From Methanobacteriota archaeon (GTDB lineage Archaea > Halobacteriota > Methanomicrobia > Methanomicrobiales > Methanomicrobiaceae), in NCBI GenBank assembly GCA_016841485.1, contig JAENZA010000001.1:1-64000 (forward strand): a stretch of 64,000 bases of DNA, read 5' to 3'. The position numbers and the translations under genes were made by a program. Below the pieces are notes generated by a model. It ran no database searches, was not told the origin of the DNA, and was given only the letters and a program-made list of their open reading frames with translations. Numbering within the stretch: the first letter of the stretch is position 1; every line of letters starts with the position of its first letter. Of the stretch, positions 9,195 through 17,425 are shown piece after piece.

Positions 9195-10004
9195 ATGACG
9201 TCGAATACCATGCGATGGACAGTGATTGTAATACTTCTCATGATTTCCATCATCACGATTTTTTCCATCACCCCTGCTGCAGCTTTCGGGGCGGGAGTGT
9301 CGGTCGCGCCAGCTGAGATCAACATTACCAATGCCATGGCCACTATGAATACGGCCTACGAAGAGGGAAACTGGCCAAGGGTGGCTGCCTACGCAGAACT
9401 GATAACAAATAACGATGTGAACAGCGGAGCGGATATCTGGTGCAAATGGGGGTATGCACTGATAAAAATGGGTGACTTTGAAGCAGCACTCGATGCGACG
9501 AATGCAGCTGTTGCACGTGACCCTCAAAATCACCAGTGCTACCTGAACCGGGGCTATATCCATCTTGCACTCGGCAACTGGATAGATGCCCGCAGAGATG
9601 CCGAATCAGCCCTCGAGTACGCACCGGCAGATGCGACAGCCTACAATATCATTGCCCAGGGTCTCCTGGGACAGGGTGATGAGAGTAACGCACTCATTGC
9701 CGCTGAGACGGCAGTGGGTCTCGAGCCGAATAATGCAGAATATCTGAATACCAAAGGGATGATCCTCATGAGTGTCGGGGAGTACGGAAAAGCCGTTGCA
9801 GTTCTCAGCGAGGCCGTCGAGGCTTCTGGTGAAGGTTACAATGCTCCCTACCCGGGTGCATCAACCCCCGAACAAAACCTTAATGGAGCCCAGCGTCTTT
9901 ATAACGAAAACTCAGTTCCCCCCTATCTGATATATGCAGCCGCGGGCCTGATACTCATAGTTGCTGCAGGAGCAGGTCTGATTCGTCACCGTATCAGGAA
10001 GTGA
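9195..10004 (+). CDS. membrane-anchored TPR-repeat protein
   Basis: About 269 residues. An N-terminal hydrophobic segment (VIVILLMISIITIFSITPAAA) is a signal peptide or anchor, three to four tetratricopeptide repeats fill the middle (patterns such as WxxxGYALIKMGDFEAALDA and YLNTKGMILMSVGEYGKAV), and a C-terminal membrane helix (LIYAAAGLILIVAAGAGLI) ends in a basic RHRIRK tail. The topology is therefore an extracytoplasmic TPR domain held at the membrane, suited to protein-protein contacts at the cell surface. Starts at 9189 (GTG), 9195 (ATG) and 9210 (ATG) are all possible. It ends next to the DUF99 gene. Specific partner unknown. Confidence 0.85.
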   Translation: MTSNTMRWTVIVILLMISIITIFSITPAAAFGAGVSVAPAEINITNAMATMNTAYEEGNWPRVAAYAELITNNDVNSGADIWCKWGYALIKMGDFEAALDATNAAVARDPQNHQCYLNRGYIHLALGNWIDARRDAESALEYAPADATAYNIIAQGLLGQGDESNALIAAETAVGLEPNNAEYLNTKGMILMSVGEYGKAVAVLSEAVEASGEGYNAPYPGASTPEQNLNGAQRLYNENSVPPYLIYAAAGLILIVAAGAGLIRHRIRK

Positions 10005-10006
10005 TT

Positions 10007-10573
10007 ATGCATCTGGAAAAACCGGGCATCAGGGTTCTCGGCATCGCAGAAAGCTATCGTCAGAGAGAATCATCTCTTATTTGTGGCGTAGTTATGCGAA
10101 GAGACCTGATTATCGACGGATGCGCCTTTTCACGAGCTACCGTTGGTGGAACGGATGCCACAGATGCTGTACTCACCATCTGGGATGCACTTGGACGCCA
10201 TGACATCAATGCCATACTACTGAGCGGATGTATCATTTCATGGTTCAATATTATCGACCCGGATCAGATACGAAGCAGAACCGGCATTCCGGTAATAGGT
10301 GTTTCGTATGAAGAATCCGCGGGGCTGGAAGATGATATCCGGCATCACTTTCCCGGCGATGAAGAGAGGCTTTGCAGGTACAAGAATCTTGGAACACGCA
10401 CATCCTATCCCCTTTCTACTGGAAAAACCATCTACCTGAGAGCCTGGGGAACGGACCATGCAAGCGCCGGAAGGCTTTGCAACATCTTTACCCGGCAGGG
10501 CCATATCCCCGAACCGGTAAAGGTGGCACGCCTCATGGCTCGCGGTGCCGATACCTTCCTGCGATCAGGATAA
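10007..10573 (+). CDS. DUF99 (UPF0215) family protein
   Basis: 188 residues with the archaeal DUF99 features: an early GIAESY, the GVVMRRD strand, and the central GCIISWFNIID and PVIGVSYEE segments. DUF99 proteins are related to endonuclease V in fold, but their activity is unproven. The ATG start three bases after the upstream TGA is preceded by AGGAAGTGA, a good Shine-Dalgarno that overlaps the end of the TPR gene, so the two may be cotranscribed. Its stop lies four bases from the convergent cobO stop. Confidence 0.85.
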   Translation: MHLEKPGIRVLGIAESYRQRESSLICGVVMRRDLIIDGCAFSRATVGGTDATDAVLTIWDALGRHDINAILLSGCIISWFNIIDPDQIRSRTGIPVIGVSYEESAGLEDDIRHHFPGDEERLCRYKNLGTRTSYPLSTGKTIYLRAWGTDHASAGRLCNIFTRQGHIPEPVKVARLMARGADTFLRSG

Positions 10574-10577
10574 CCAT

Positions 10578-11099
10578 CTAATATTCAATGCCTTTTCTAC
10601 CACGCACCCCTTTGGCAAAATAATGCTTAACCTTCACCATCTCAGTGACCAGATCGGCGTGCTCAATGAGGACCGGGTGGGCATAGCGTCCTGTGCAGAT
10701 GACCTCAACATGTGGGGCCCTATTTTCTAGCGCATCGATCACCTCATCGATAGTGAGAAAACCGTAATGGACGGCAATATTCACCTCATCAAGCACCACA
10801 AGATCATGCACACCCGATGATAGAATCTCCCTGCAGTTTTCAAACCCTGCACGTGCAGCAAGAATATCCTCTGGTTCGGGCCGGTTGCCTATAAACCGTC
10901 CACGGCCATATTGGACAATGGTGAACCCGTCAAAATACCCGGGCATAAGCAACTCACTGGTATCTGCACCTTTGATAAATTGGGCAAAAAAAACCCGTTT
11001 TCCGGAAAGTAAGGTCCTCAGTGCTACCCCAAGTGCCGCCGTCGTCTTCCCTTTGCCGTCACCGGTATATACATGGACATATCCTTTCCTGTCACTCAT
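10578..11099 (-). CDS. cobO: cob(I)yrinic acid a,c-diamide adenosyltransferase
   Basis: 173 residues starting MSDRKGYVHVYTGDGKGKTTAA; the GDGKGKTT P-loop at the N-terminus, the later LDEVNIAVHYG (Walker B-like) and CTGRYAHP are typical of CobA/BtuR/CobO. The enzyme transfers the adenosyl group of ATP to the cobalt of corrinoids in cobalamin synthesis or salvage. The frame is open to 11129, but the ATG at 11099 has a GGAAGA Shine-Dalgarno at good distance and matches the family start. Not linked to other cobalamin genes nearby; CfbB/CbiA lies about 51 kb away. Confidence 0.92.
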   Translation of the reverse strand: MSDRKGYVHVYTGDGKGKTTAALGVALRTLLSGKRVFFAQFIKGADTSELLMPGYFDGFTIVQYGRGRFIGNRPEPEDILAARAGFENCREILSSGVHDLVVLDEVNIAVHYGFLTIDEVIDALENRAPHVEVICTGRYAHPVLIEHADLVTEMVKVKHYFAKGVRGRKGIEY

Positions 11100-11374
11100 A
11101 AGGTCTTCCGATTCCACCATATCCCTCATTTTTCGGCCGTACCAAAAGTTAGTAAGAAAATATCATAAGAATATTCTTTTGTCCTGAAAATGCATCCCGG
11201 TCCAGCAGTCCTCCTGGAAGAATAAGAGAGGAATACCACTTCGCTGACTTCCTGCCAATCAGCAGATAGCATAACTCCACCCGGCTATCTGACCTTTCGG
11301 AATCAAAAAGGATAGATCACCGGAAAAAGCTATCCAGATATCATTTCCCGGATACATCGGTACTGACTAAATTT

Positions 11375-11656
11375 TTATTTGGTCTCGAGAACCTGGATGA
11401 CATGCCAGCCAAACTGCGTCTGCACAGGACCGGCAATAGTCCCCTCTTCTGCACTGAAGCATGCCTTCTCAAAATCCGGAACCATGACCCCTTTAACAAA
11501 CCATCCGAGGTCTCCCCCCGTCTGACCTGAAGGACAAAGGGAGCATTGTCGTGCGATTGCTGCAAACTCTTCCCCTGCTTCGATACGAACGATGATCTCT
11601 TTCGCTTCCTCTTCCTTTTTGACAAGGATATGGGATGCATGCACCTGTTCTGACAT
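11375..11656 (-). CDS. parvulin-type peptidyl-prolyl cis-trans isomerase
   Basis: 93 residues starting MSEQVHASHILVKKEEEA, a stand-alone parvulin domain: ASHILVK, the central GGDLGWFVKG and the final FGWHVIQVLE are the conserved rotamase motifs. It catalyses proline isomerisation in client proteins; without a signal peptide it should be cytoplasmic. The frame extends 13 codons upstream to an ATG at 11695 with an AGGT element, so a longer N-terminus cannot be excluded. Divergent from the HTH genes at 11994. Confidence 0.9.
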   Translation of the reverse strand: MSEQVHASHILVKKEEEAKEIIVRIEAGEEFAAIARQCSLCPSGQTGGDLGWFVKGVMVPDFEKACFSAEEGTIAGPVQTQFGWHVIQVLETK

Positions 11657-11993
11657 TAGTATTGAGTCGTCGTCGGAGAGAAAAAAACTGTTCATGTATG
11701 AACCTGTCCGGCACTACCGGATGTATACCATTCCATTGCCCCTGTCCAGTACCGCAGACGCGATGAAAGTTCCAAGAAATGCGACAGCAAATCCCTAAAA
11801 TCACCCCCAGATATAGTTCCCGTATTGCACTCCCTGCACAATAGACGGCCTGATAATCATCATTTTCATATCGAATGTTTCTTACGGCATCCGTTAATCC
11901 CTGTTTACCCCCCGCTCTTATCGATCAATGGGATGTGTCATGACAGTACATATCACGAAAGGCTTAATAGTTCACGGCGTTAACATATCCTCC
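11657..11993. promoter_or_regulatory. divergent intergenic region with a strong BRE/TATA (11956-11969)
   Basis: Between the parvulin and HTH genes. The motif cgaaaggcttaata at 11956-11969 matches an archaeal BRE plus TATA box and lies about 28 bases before the ATG at 11994, so transcription should start at or next to that codon. That makes the HTH gene leaderless and rules against the longer frame that begins at 11928. The rest of the stretch shows no gene. Confidence 0.6.
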
Positions 11994-12263
11994 ATGTCGG
12001 TAGTTAACAGCGTGAACAACATACGGCTCCCCCCCTCTTCCAGAAGAGTTCTCATCCTCCTTGAAGACGGCAAGCCAAGGACTTTCAAGGAAGTGACCAA
12101 AGAGGTGGATATTGCCCCAAGGACAATCAGATATGCAATCAAGAGACTGAAGGAATCAGGTTTGATTATTGAGAAATTCAATTTCAAAGATGCCCGTCAG
12201 GTGCTCTACCAGACAAAAAAACCAATAACATCAGAAGAAACGCAGACTGCCACCGTTGCGTGA
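11994..12263 (+). CDS. small winged-helix transcriptional regulator
   Basis: 89 residues starting MSVVNSVNNIRLPPSSRRVL. Residues about 16-75 form a MarR/ArsR-like winged helix: LILLEDGKPRTFKEVTKEVD, then the recognition helix APRTIRYAIKRLKESGLI and a basic wing (FKDARQVLY). No effector domain is present, so it probably senses its signal by dimerisation or a partner protein. The start is set by the promoter at 11956-11969 rather than by a ribosome site. It is followed immediately by a second HTH gene whose ATG lies eight bases after this stop, which suggests a two-regulator operon. Confidence 0.8.
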   Translation: MSVVNSVNNIRLPPSSRRVLILLEDGKPRTFKEVTKEVDIAPRTIRYAIKRLKESGLIIEKFNFKDARQVLYQTKKPITSEETQTATVA

Positions 12264-12271
12264 GGTCATAC

Positions 12272-12598
12272 ATGAGAGACCCTTTCTGTGACATCGTTGT
12301 TTGTGACGAAATTGTCCGGCAATATCTGCCGCAGGTGCGTGCAGAACTCGTTTCACGCCTCGTCTGCAGGAAAGGAATTTCGCAGAGAACAGTAGCAAAA
12401 TACATGGGTCTTTCTCCGGCCGCGGTTTCACAATACGTAAGCAGAAAACGAGGATGCCGTTTTATTGAGATGTCACCTGACCTGGATGATGTCATTGAAA
12501 AATGGGCCATATCTCTTATCTCAGGCGATGGTTCTGTTACAATCTGTGACATCTGTCGCTGCGTCCATAATAATTATGACCAGAATAAATCTCCCTGA
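12272..12598 (+). CDS. HTH-domain transcriptional regulator (COG2522-like)
   Basis: 108 residues. Residues about 20-62 hold a Cro/XRE-like helix-turn-helix (LVCRKGISQRTVAKYMGLSPAAVSQYVSRKRG), followed by an acidic helix and a cysteine-containing tail (ICDICRC). The arrangement matches the small archaeal predicted regulators of the COG2522 group. The ATG at 12272 has a GAGGT Shine-Dalgarno five bases upstream that overlaps the stop of the previous HTH gene. The CxxC near the C-terminus, with Cys also near the N-terminus, might bind metal. Target unknown. Confidence 0.8.
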   Translation: MRDPFCDIVVCDEIVRQYLPQVRAELVSRLVCRKGISQRTVAKYMGLSPAAVSQYVSRKRGCRFIEMSPDLDDVIEKWAISLISGDGSVTICDICRCVHNNYDQNKSP

Positions 12599-12704
12599 AG
12601 CTGTTTTTTTCCAACCCCTGTTCTCTCTCTGGGACAAACGAACATTTCCCATCACGGATTGATGGAGGGTAGTTCCATTAAAAAAAGCTAGAAGAGTACC
12701 ATTC
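12599..12704. other. intergenic with hairpin and T-run for the minus strand
   Basis: Next to the decayed minus-strand frame, an inverted repeat cctatcc-g-ggatagg (12705-12719) is followed on the minus strand by a run of seven T about 25 bases further (12679-12685). Together they look like a terminator of a once-active minus-strand gene. Nothing else is recognised here. Confidence 0.35.
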
Positions 12705-13055
12705 CTATCCGGGATAGGCTCCATCGTATGCATGAACCTGCTTCTCCATCGCAGAGGTTGGCACTCCCGTTGTTTTTACCAGCTCATATCGCTGATGTTC
12801 ACATTTGGCGTGGTGCCCTTTGCACCTGATAGTTCCACCATCATTGATCCCCTGAACCGCATTGAACGCAAAAAACGGCAACTTATCCATCTGAACTTCT
12901 TCCAGGATTCATAATCTCCGGATCATTCTTCCACCAGATCCAGTGAAACAAATTCCCTCCACCCTATCGATCCGGCACCAGGAACCTTACCAACAATTGA
13001 TGTACCATCCAGACTACCGCCGCATACCTTAATTCGTGGTGAAATATCCACTTAG
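12705..13055 (-). pseudogene. probable decayed gene of unknown family
   Basis: Protein-like sequence appears in pieces in different minus-strand frames. From about 13050 one frame reads VDISPRIKVCGG, then GTSIVGKVPGAGSIGWREF, then a stop after SLDLVEE; from 12890 another frame reads MDKLPFFAFNAVQGINDGG and ends KQVHAYDGAYPG. The residue composition and beta-rich pattern look like a real protein broken by at least two frameshifts or stops, possibly a secreted or surface domain. I do not recognise the family. The alternative is chance open frame; the hairpin plus T-run directly after the last stop argues for a former gene. Confidence 0.35.
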
Positions 13056-13235
13056 CCACACAAGTTGTGATGGGGTGTAATTTCCCATTGAAATACTGAC
13101 GTCCAGTTTTGCCGTCAGTATCCTACTCCATGGGCCTGTGAAGCACGGAAAACTTTCGACAGCGACAGCGACAACCGCCACAATATCCACCCTTATGAAC
13201 AAGGTTTTTGCTCTCCTCTCCCTATTTCAGAGTAC
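13056..13235. promoter_or_regulatory. intergenic with a perfect inverted repeat (13093-13121)
   Basis: The arms atactgacg (13093-13101) and cgtcagtat (13113-13121) are a perfect 9-base inverted repeat with an 11-base loop, 115 bases upstream of the RNase HI-TrmO gene. No T-run follows on either strand, so a regulator site or RNA hairpin is more likely than a terminator. Confidence 0.4.
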
Positions 13236-14090
13236 ATGGATGAAGGGATTGACATTTACACTGACGGTGCTTCAAGAGGAAACCCGGGAAAGGCATCATG
13301 GGCGTATATTGTAGTGCAGAAAGGAAATATTGTACTCAAAGTAGGGGAATTCGCAGGGATATGTACAAATAATCAAGCTGAATACACCGCTATCATCCAA
13401 GCACTTGAAAAAGCCGTGGAGAGCGGTTGGAAAAGCATCAATATTTATTCCGACAGCCAGCTGGTGGTCCGTCAGATTAACGGGGAATACAAAGTTCGTG
13501 ACAGATGCCTCCAGGAGCGTTTTGCCAGGGTTAAAAAGCTGTTGGGGCAGTTCGAATCGTCATCGTTTACCCATGTGCCACGGTCCAACCCCTTCATCGC
13601 CATTGCCGATGCAAAATGCAATCAGGTCCTCGATGAGATGGAGGCACAACCTAAACAACAAAAAATTTCCACAATACCTGTAAAATCCCAAAAATTGGCA
13701 TTAATCGAGCTAATTCCTATAGGCATCGTCCATTCTCCATATAAGACATCAAAGGAAGCCCCGCATCAGGGACGCCTGCATACTGATATTTCCACCATCG
13801 AACTGTTCCCTGAGTATGAGGAGGGCCTTAATGGTCTCAGTGAAGGTCAGGAACTTATTGTTCAGTGCTGGTTTGATCGTGCTGAACGTGATTTGTTAAC
13901 CGTGATCCCTCCGGGCAACATCAAAGCGCGGGGCGTCTTTTCAACAAGATCGCCGGCGAGACCAAATCCGGTTGCCCTGGAGGAGGTTGAACTTGTTTCC
14001 CACAATGGACGCTTCCTGACTGTCAGAGGTATTGATGCAATTGACGGGACGGTTGTCATCGATATCAAACCCGCCATAAAAAAAATATGA
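13236..14090 (+). CDS. fusion of RNase HI and TrmO-like tRNA methyltransferase
   Basis: 284 residues in one uninterrupted frame. Residues 1-132 are an RNase HI domain with the full DEDD set: Asp10 (IYTDGAS), Glu49 (NQAEYTA), Asp73 (YSDSQL) and Asp125 (IADAKCN). A linker rich in Gln and Lys (about 133-158) leads to a TrmO/UPF0066 domain (about 160-284): IGIVHSPYK, LSEGQELIVQCWFD and the signature GVFSTRSPARPNPVALEEV. RNase HI removes RNA from RNA-DNA hybrids; TrmO methylates N6-threonylcarbamoyl-A37 of tRNA using SAM. The two are normally separate genes. An internal ATG in the linker (DEMEAQ) could in principle give a separate TrmO, but no good Shine-Dalgarno precedes it. Confidence 0.88.
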   Translation: MDEGIDIYTDGASRGNPGKASWAYIVVQKGNIVLKVGEFAGICTNNQAEYTAIIQALEKAVESGWKSINIYSDSQLVVRQINGEYKVRDRCLQERFARVKKLLGQFESSSFTHVPRSNPFIAIADAKCNQVLDEMEAQPKQQKISTIPVKSQKLALIELIPIGIVHSPYKTSKEAPHQGRLHTDISTIELFPEYEEGLNGLSEGQELIVQCWFDRAERDLLTVIPPGNIKARGVFSTRSPARPNPVALEEVELVSHNGRFLTVRGIDAIDGTVVIDIKPAIKKI

Positions 14091-14159
14091 AAATCCAATT
14101 CCCAGCTCGGAAGGGAATGCTTTGGTGGACCATACAATGCCCTCTCCCGGAACATCAGG

Positions 14160-14243
14160 GTTGAAACCAAGTATAAGTTTATCACCCGTAAATGAAAACA
14201 TTTTACTACAATTCTGAAAGGGAATAATTTCAGGAGAGATGCA
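14160..14243 (+). promoter_or_regulatory. probable promoter of the Mrp/Nbp35 gene
   Basis: The stretch gaaaccaagtataagtttatc (14162-14182) contains a BRE-like GAAACC and TATA-like tataagttta. It lies about 60-80 bases before the ATG at 14244, and a GGAGAG Shine-Dalgarno follows at 14232-14237. No other function is visible in the gap. Confidence 0.4.
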
Positions 14244-15146
14244 ATGGCTGAGAATTCTGCAAAACAGACCCAGGAATGCGACGGAAACTGCAAAAATTGT
14301 CCGACCGCGTCATCATGTGACGATCCGAAAAAGAACAATCCTATGACTGAAAAGGTTAAAATGGACGTAAAGCACGTCATTCTGATCCTTTCCGGAAAAG
14401 GAGGAGTAGGAAAAAGTACGGTCGCCGCAAACCTTGCCATGTCCCTTGCAAACAAGGGATTCAATACCGGTCTTGTCGACCTTGACATTCACGGCCCCAA
14501 TATCCCGAAAATGCTTGGGGTTGAGGAGAAGAGACTCCAGTCATACGATGGAAAGAGAATCGAACCGGTTCAGATTACAGGCAAACTGGGCGTCGTATCA
14601 ATGGCATTCCTTCTTCCGGACACCTCTTCTCCTGTTGTCTGGCGTGGTCCGATGAAATTTACCGCAATACGTCAGTTTCTTGAAGATGTCAACTGGGGCG
14701 ATATGGAATATCTTATTGTTGACCTTCCCCCCGGTACCGGTGACGAAGCCCTCTCGGTTGCACAGCTTGCCCCTAATATTGACGGAGCGGTCATCGTCAC
14801 AACTCCCCAGGATGTTGCAGTCCTCGATTCTACCAAGGCAGTAACCTTTGTCCGCCAGCTTGGATACAGGGTGCTCGGTATTGTGGAGAATATGTCTGGC
14901 ATGGTCTGCCCTCACTGTGGTGAAGCAATCGACCTCTTCGGAGAAGGAGGAGGTAAGATAGCGGCAGAAAACCTGGGAGTCCCCTTCCTCGGCGCTATAC
15001 CCATCGACCCGGAGATGCGCAAAGCCGGCGATGAAGGCAGACCGTTTGTCCTGAGAAAATCAGGTGACAAACAGCACGAGATAACGTGGAAAAAGGTTGA
15101 TGAGGTAATGGATAATATCCTCAACCAGATAAAAAACGAAGATTGA
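14244..15146 (+). CDS. Mrp/Nbp35/ApbC-type iron-sulfur cluster carrier ATPase
   Basis: 300 residues. The N-terminus has a Cys cluster (CDGNCKNCPTASSC, about residues 12-25) as in Nbp35-type proteins, followed by the deviant Walker A SGKGGVGKST at about 50-59, the DLDIHGPNIPKMLG switch, LPPGTGDE and the C-terminal CPHCGE CxxC pair that binds the bridging cluster. Mrp-type ATPases assemble and transfer [4Fe-4S] clusters to target apoproteins in the cytoplasm. The GGAGAG Shine-Dalgarno sits seven bases before the ATG. Monocistronic by spacing. Confidence 0.93.
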   Translation: MAENSAKQTQECDGNCKNCPTASSCDDPKKNNPMTEKVKMDVKHVILILSGKGGVGKSTVAANLAMSLANKGFNTGLVDLDIHGPNIPKMLGVEEKRLQSYDGKRIEPVQITGKLGVVSMAFLLPDTSSPVVWRGPMKFTAIRQFLEDVNWGDMEYLIVDLPPGTGDEALSVAQLAPNIDGAVIVTTPQDVAVLDSTKAVTFVRQLGYRVLGIVENMSGMVCPHCGEAIDLFGEGGGKIAAENLGVPFLGAIPIDPEMRKAGDEGRPFVLRKSGDKQHEITWKKVDEVMDNILNQIKNED

Positions 15147-15255
15147 TTGCTTTGCGTTAAATGCGAACCCCTTCTGGGGTACCGCAAAATTTTTCCCCTG
15201 TCCTGCGACTGATTTTTTTGAAAGACATAAGTAATGCAAAAGCAGGAATTACACT

Positions 15256-15564
15256 ATGGACTTCATGCTTATCCTCTCTGGTGGGAGAGAGCAACTTGCA
15301 ATCTTTTCCGATATCATTCCATGTCTCGAGAATGTCAACAAACTCCCTCTTGCCATTGAGCCGATTTATCACAAGGCGATAAGCCTGAGCGCAGAAGAAC
15401 TGGATCATTTCCATTTTGGCCTCGTCCGTCTCCAGATATATACAGATATCCACCGATACGAAAATATCGATGAGATGCAGAAAATCAAGTATACCTCACA
15501 AATATTGGAAAAAGTCATCTTCGGAACTCTAATGCTTGAATCCGAACCTATGCCGTCGGAGTAA
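15256..15564 (+). CDS. small hypothetical protein, family not recognised
   Basis: 102 residues starting MDFMLILSGGREQLAIFSDI. It is soluble and mixed alpha/beta, with an acidic tail and no cysteine cluster or membrane helix. Support for a real gene: an AGGA element eight bases before the ATG and a BRE/TATA-like gaaagacataagtaa (15219-15233) at roughly promoter distance, giving a very short leader. A competing minus-strand frame of similar length covers part of the region but has neither signal. Unlinked to its neighbours by operon. Confidence 0.55.
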   Translation: MDFMLILSGGREQLAIFSDIIPCLENVNKLPLAIEPIYHKAISLSAEELDHFHFGLVRLQIYTDIHRYENIDEMQKIKYTSQILEKVIFGTLMLESEPMPSE

Positions 15565-15643
15565 TGGCACGATTTTTAGCCGCCCCCCCCGAACAATAAT
15601 TTTATCATCTCTTCATGACAGTCAGGAGTAGACGAGGGGTTGC

Positions 15644-17425
15644 ATGACAGGCTGGAGATGTAAGGTATGCGGATATATCTATGATGAAGAGAAGGGTGAA
15701 GAATCGGTAGGGATTGTACCAGGGACCATGTTTCCTGACATCCCGTCCGATTGGACGTGCCCCGTATGTGGTGCACCGAAAAGTGCATTTGAAAAAATTG
15801 ATGCCACTGATGTTCATGCAGACTCTGAGCAGACCGTCTCTGATGTAATTATCGCCGAACTGCAGAAATGGGGGGTGAAATTAGTCTTCGGTATCCCCGG
15901 AACTTCATCTCTCGGCCTGGTAGAGGCCCTGCGAAAAAACAATTCCCTCAGGTATATTGTCGTACGCCATGAGGAAAACGCGGCAATGGCTGCATCTGCC
16001 TACAATAAACTGACTGGAAACATCGCGGCATGCCTGACCATAGCAGGCCCTGGGGCAACAAACCTGACGACAGGCCTGTATGATGCGCAGGCAGATCATG
16101 CCTCGGTGCTCTCCCTCAACGGTCAGGTTCAAATACAGTACTCCGGACCCGGCGGGTTTCAGGAGATCGATCAGGATGCCTTTTTTCGCCCCATGACCGT
16201 ATACAACAATACCATCTATGACCGGGAAAAAACCGTGCTCCTCCTGACACGGGCAATGAAATATGCCACTCTGGAGCATGGGGTTGCTCAGTTATCCATC
16301 CCGAATAATATTCAGAAATTGCCCCTTAAATCTGAACACTGCAGACGGGAATCCGTCATCGCCGGCGCCAATATTCTTCCAGAACAATCCGTCATTGCCG
16401 AAGCCGCTGAAAAAATCAATGCATCTGAGCATCCGGTAATCATTGCCGGATGGGGAGCATACGACGCTGCTGAAGAAATTGTTCGGTTTGCATCGACCAT
16501 CGCCGCCCCGATTGTAACCACGTTCCGGGCCAAAGGAATTCTCCCGGAAAATCATCCATGGAGCCTCGGAATTCTGGGCTCGGTTGGCGCCCCGTCAACC
16601 CGCAACATGGTACTGGAGGCAGATCTCCTTATCACCCTTGGAGTGGGATTTTCCACCTTTACCAATGTACCTCTTGATACCGATATCATCCAGGTGGATA
16701 TCAATCCAATTAAGCTGGGGATTTCACCGGGTACCTATCCTGTGTGGGGTGCATGTTCACTGGTGATTCCTGCACTGGAAAAATTATGCAGAGTGCGGGA
16801 AACCGGACCGGTGCTCAAAACGATCGCAGATAGGAAAAACGCATGGAATGCACAGAGGGATCGCGAGGCAGATGCAACCGCGGTTCCTGTCCGACCTCCC
16901 TTCATCATGAATACCCTCTCTGAAATTATTCCGGAGGATGCAGTAATTTCAGTGGATGTAGGGGAGAACCAGTGGTGGTTCGGACGTAATTTCCGCATGC
17001 AGCACCAGCGGTTCGCCATGTCGGGGTATCTTGCGACGATGGGCTTTGGGTTGCCAGGCGCCCTTGCCGGGAAACTGGCCTACCCTGAGAGGGATGTCTT
17101 CTGCATCACCGGTGACGGGGGATTTACGATGGCCATGTCAGATTTTATCACCGCTGTAAAGTATGACCTCCCGATAGTTGTCGTAATTCTCAACAACCGT
17201 CAACTGGGAATGATACAGGTCGAACAGATGACGGAAAATTACCCCAATTTTGGCACAGAACTCCTCAATCCGGATTTTGCGGAGTATGCACGTGCATGCG
17301 GAGGATTCGGAATTACCGTCGGAAGACCCCAAGAACTAAAGCCGGCAATTATTGAGGCACTCAACTCGGGATTACCGGCTATTGTTGATGTCGCAACAGA
17401 TGCACGAAGGTTTCCCTCATCTTAA
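15644..17425 (+). CDS. rubredoxin fused to a ThDP-dependent (acetolactate synthase-like) enzyme
   Basis: 593 residues. Residues 1-52 are a rubredoxin with both knuckles: Cys6/Cys9 (CKVCGYIYD) and Cys39/Cys42 (CPVCGAP). The remainder has the three-domain fold of the acetolactate synthase/pyruvate oxidase family: an N-terminal PYR domain with the catalytic Glu in [11 protein letters not shown] (about 110), a central domain with [12 protein letters not shown], and a C-terminal PP domain with the ThDP/Mg motif [13 protein letters not shown] and its paired NNRQLGM (about 488-520). Length after the rubredoxin is usual for the family. The substrate cannot be read from the sequence. The rubredoxin implies that electrons are passed to or from a 2-oxoacid-derived reaction, so an oxidase-like or reductase-linked activity is plausible. 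The GAGGGG Shine-Dalgarno is close to the ATG. Its TAA shares three bases with the convergent KamA-family gene. Confidence 0.88.
   Translation: MTGWRCKVCGYIYDEEKGEESVGIVPGTMFPDIPSDWTCPVCGAPKSAFEKIDATDVHADSEQTVSDVIIAELQKWGVKLVFGIPGTSSLGLVEALRKNNSLRYIVVRHEENAAMAASAYNKLTGNIAACLTIAGPGATNLTTGLYDAQADHASVLSLNGQVQIQYSGPGGFQEIDQDAFFRPMTVYNNTIYDREKTVLLLTRAMKYATLEHGVAQLSIPNNIQKLPLKSEHCRRESVIAGANILPEQSVIAEAAEKINASEHPVIIAGWGAYDAAEEIVRFASTIAAPIVTTFRAKGILPENHPWSLGILGSVGAPSTRNMVLEADLLITLGVGFSTFTNVPLDTDIIQVDINPIKLGISPGTYPVWGACSLVIPALEKLCRVRETGPVLKTIADRKNAWNAQRDREADATAVPVRPPFIMNTLSEIIPEDAVISVDVGENQWWFGRNFRMQHQRFAMSGYLATMGFGLPGALAGKLAYPERDVFCITGDGGFTMAMSDFITAVKYDLPIVVVILNNRQLGMIQVEQMTENYPNFGTELLNPDFAEYARACGGFGITVGRPQELKPAIIEALNSGLPAIVDVATDARRFPSS

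Noticed and set aside
15157-15453. 98-residue minus-strand frame opposite the small orphan gene
   Set aside because: No ribosome site or promoter; the plus-strand frame has both.
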